Origin: Methylobacterium terricola
GTDB taxonomy: Bacteria; Pseudomonadota; Alphaproteobacteria; Rhizobiales; Beijerinckiaceae
Length of the DNA stretch: 64,000 nucleotides
Reading direction: 5' to 3'
Assembly (NCBI RefSeq): GCF_006151805.1
Contig: NZ_VDDA01000020.1
Span: forward strand, 32,785-96,784
Positions within the stretch are counted from its first letter, which is position 1. Each line of letters opens with the position of its first letter. Position numbers and translations under genes: made by a program. This document shows, piece by piece, positions 63,928 to 64,000 of the stretch. The notes under the pieces are model-generated. The model was not told the origin of the DNA. It ran no database searches and saw only the letters and a program-made list of their open reading frames with translations.

Positions 63928-64000
63928 ATGGCTCGCCCGCTTCTTCCCGACGACCTCTGGTCTGCGATCGCCCCGCTTCTGCCGCCGCACCCGCCTCGCC
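63928..64000 (+). CDS. IS5-family transposase, N-terminal fragment (cut by window edge)
   Basis: The visible 24 codons read MARPLLPDDLWSAIAPLLPP followed by a Pro/Arg stretch, the usual opening of IS5-family transposases (D.LW..IAPLLPP). The DDE catalytic part lies beyond the window. Nothing shows whether it is intact. Confidence 0.75.
   Translation, partial: MARPLLPDDLWSAIAPLLPPHPPR

Overview
The window reads as a stretch of chromosome from a high-GC alphaproteobacterium of the order Hyphomicrobiales (Rhizobiales). A Methylobacterium-like genus is my best guess. Pointers are the very G+C-rich coding sequence, a type II glutamine synthetase (GlnII) beside a DUF2735 gene, an NdvA/ChvA-type glucan exporter, a purL-bolA-grxD neighbourhood, a DUF6489 protein and rhizobial-type palindromic intergenic repeats. 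The genus is inference. No rRNA, tRNA, CRISPR array, phage or plasmid module was seen; the only mobile element is the beginning of an IS5-type insertion sequence at the right edge.

Layout. 1-330: end of an alpha/beta hydrolase. 482-7368: one plus-strand operon with a complete branched-chain-amino-acid-type ABC importer (two ATPases, binding protein, two permeases), a dihydrodipicolinate-synthase-family lyase and a DadA-like FAD oxidoreductase, probably uptake and oxidation of an unusual amino acid such as (hydroxy)proline or a D-amino acid. 7428-14345: phenylacetate catabolism, with paaZ divergent from the repressor gene paaX, then the epoxidase operon paaABCDE; a palindromic operator lies in the paaZ-paaX gap and a tandem repeat lies before paaA. 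14380-16137: chemotaxis receptor. 16375-25281: central carbon metabolism on the minus strand, aceE-aceF-lpd (pyruvate dehydrogenase) followed by maeB. Two copies of a ~150-bp hairpin-ended repeat lie in these intergenic gaps. 25484-30916: DUF6489 protein, LysR regulator divergent from a ring-cleaving/glyoxalase protein, a coiled-coil membrane protein, small ORFs and a thioredoxin-reductase-like protein.

31040-34590: purL, bolA, a DUF29 gene and grxD on the minus strand; BolA and the CGFS glutaredoxin are known partners in Fe-S/iron signalling. 34684-39429: PepSY membrane protein, a possible leader peptide, an orphan amino-acid binding protein, a PncC/CinA amidase, a 47-residue membrane peptide and a renalase-like flavoprotein. 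39632-42211: nitrogen module with glutaminase, DUF2735 and glnII behind a sigma-54 promoter and in front of a strong terminator. 42446-49873: Ca2+/H+ antiporter, class IV aminotransferase, a cluster of secreted/periplasmic proteins (LTXXQ/Spy-like, two DUF4142 proteins, a Cys-rich peptide), a membrane protein and an HNH endonuclease.

50512-64000: a large MscS channel translationally coupled to a CAP-domain lipoprotein; LysR divergent from an amino-acid binding protein plus RraA-type aldolase operon whose leader holds a perfect 19-bp hairpin; a MotA/MotB stator pair; the NdvA-type exporter; an SfnB-like flavin monooxygenase; a YihY membrane protein; an EamA-type transporter; and the IS5 end. 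Most of the window is ordinary metabolic chromosome. The less ordinary items are regulatory or positional: the operators, the paired repeats, the leader hairpin, the short ORFs and the DUF29 insertion. I did not find a convincing new defence or biosynthetic system.
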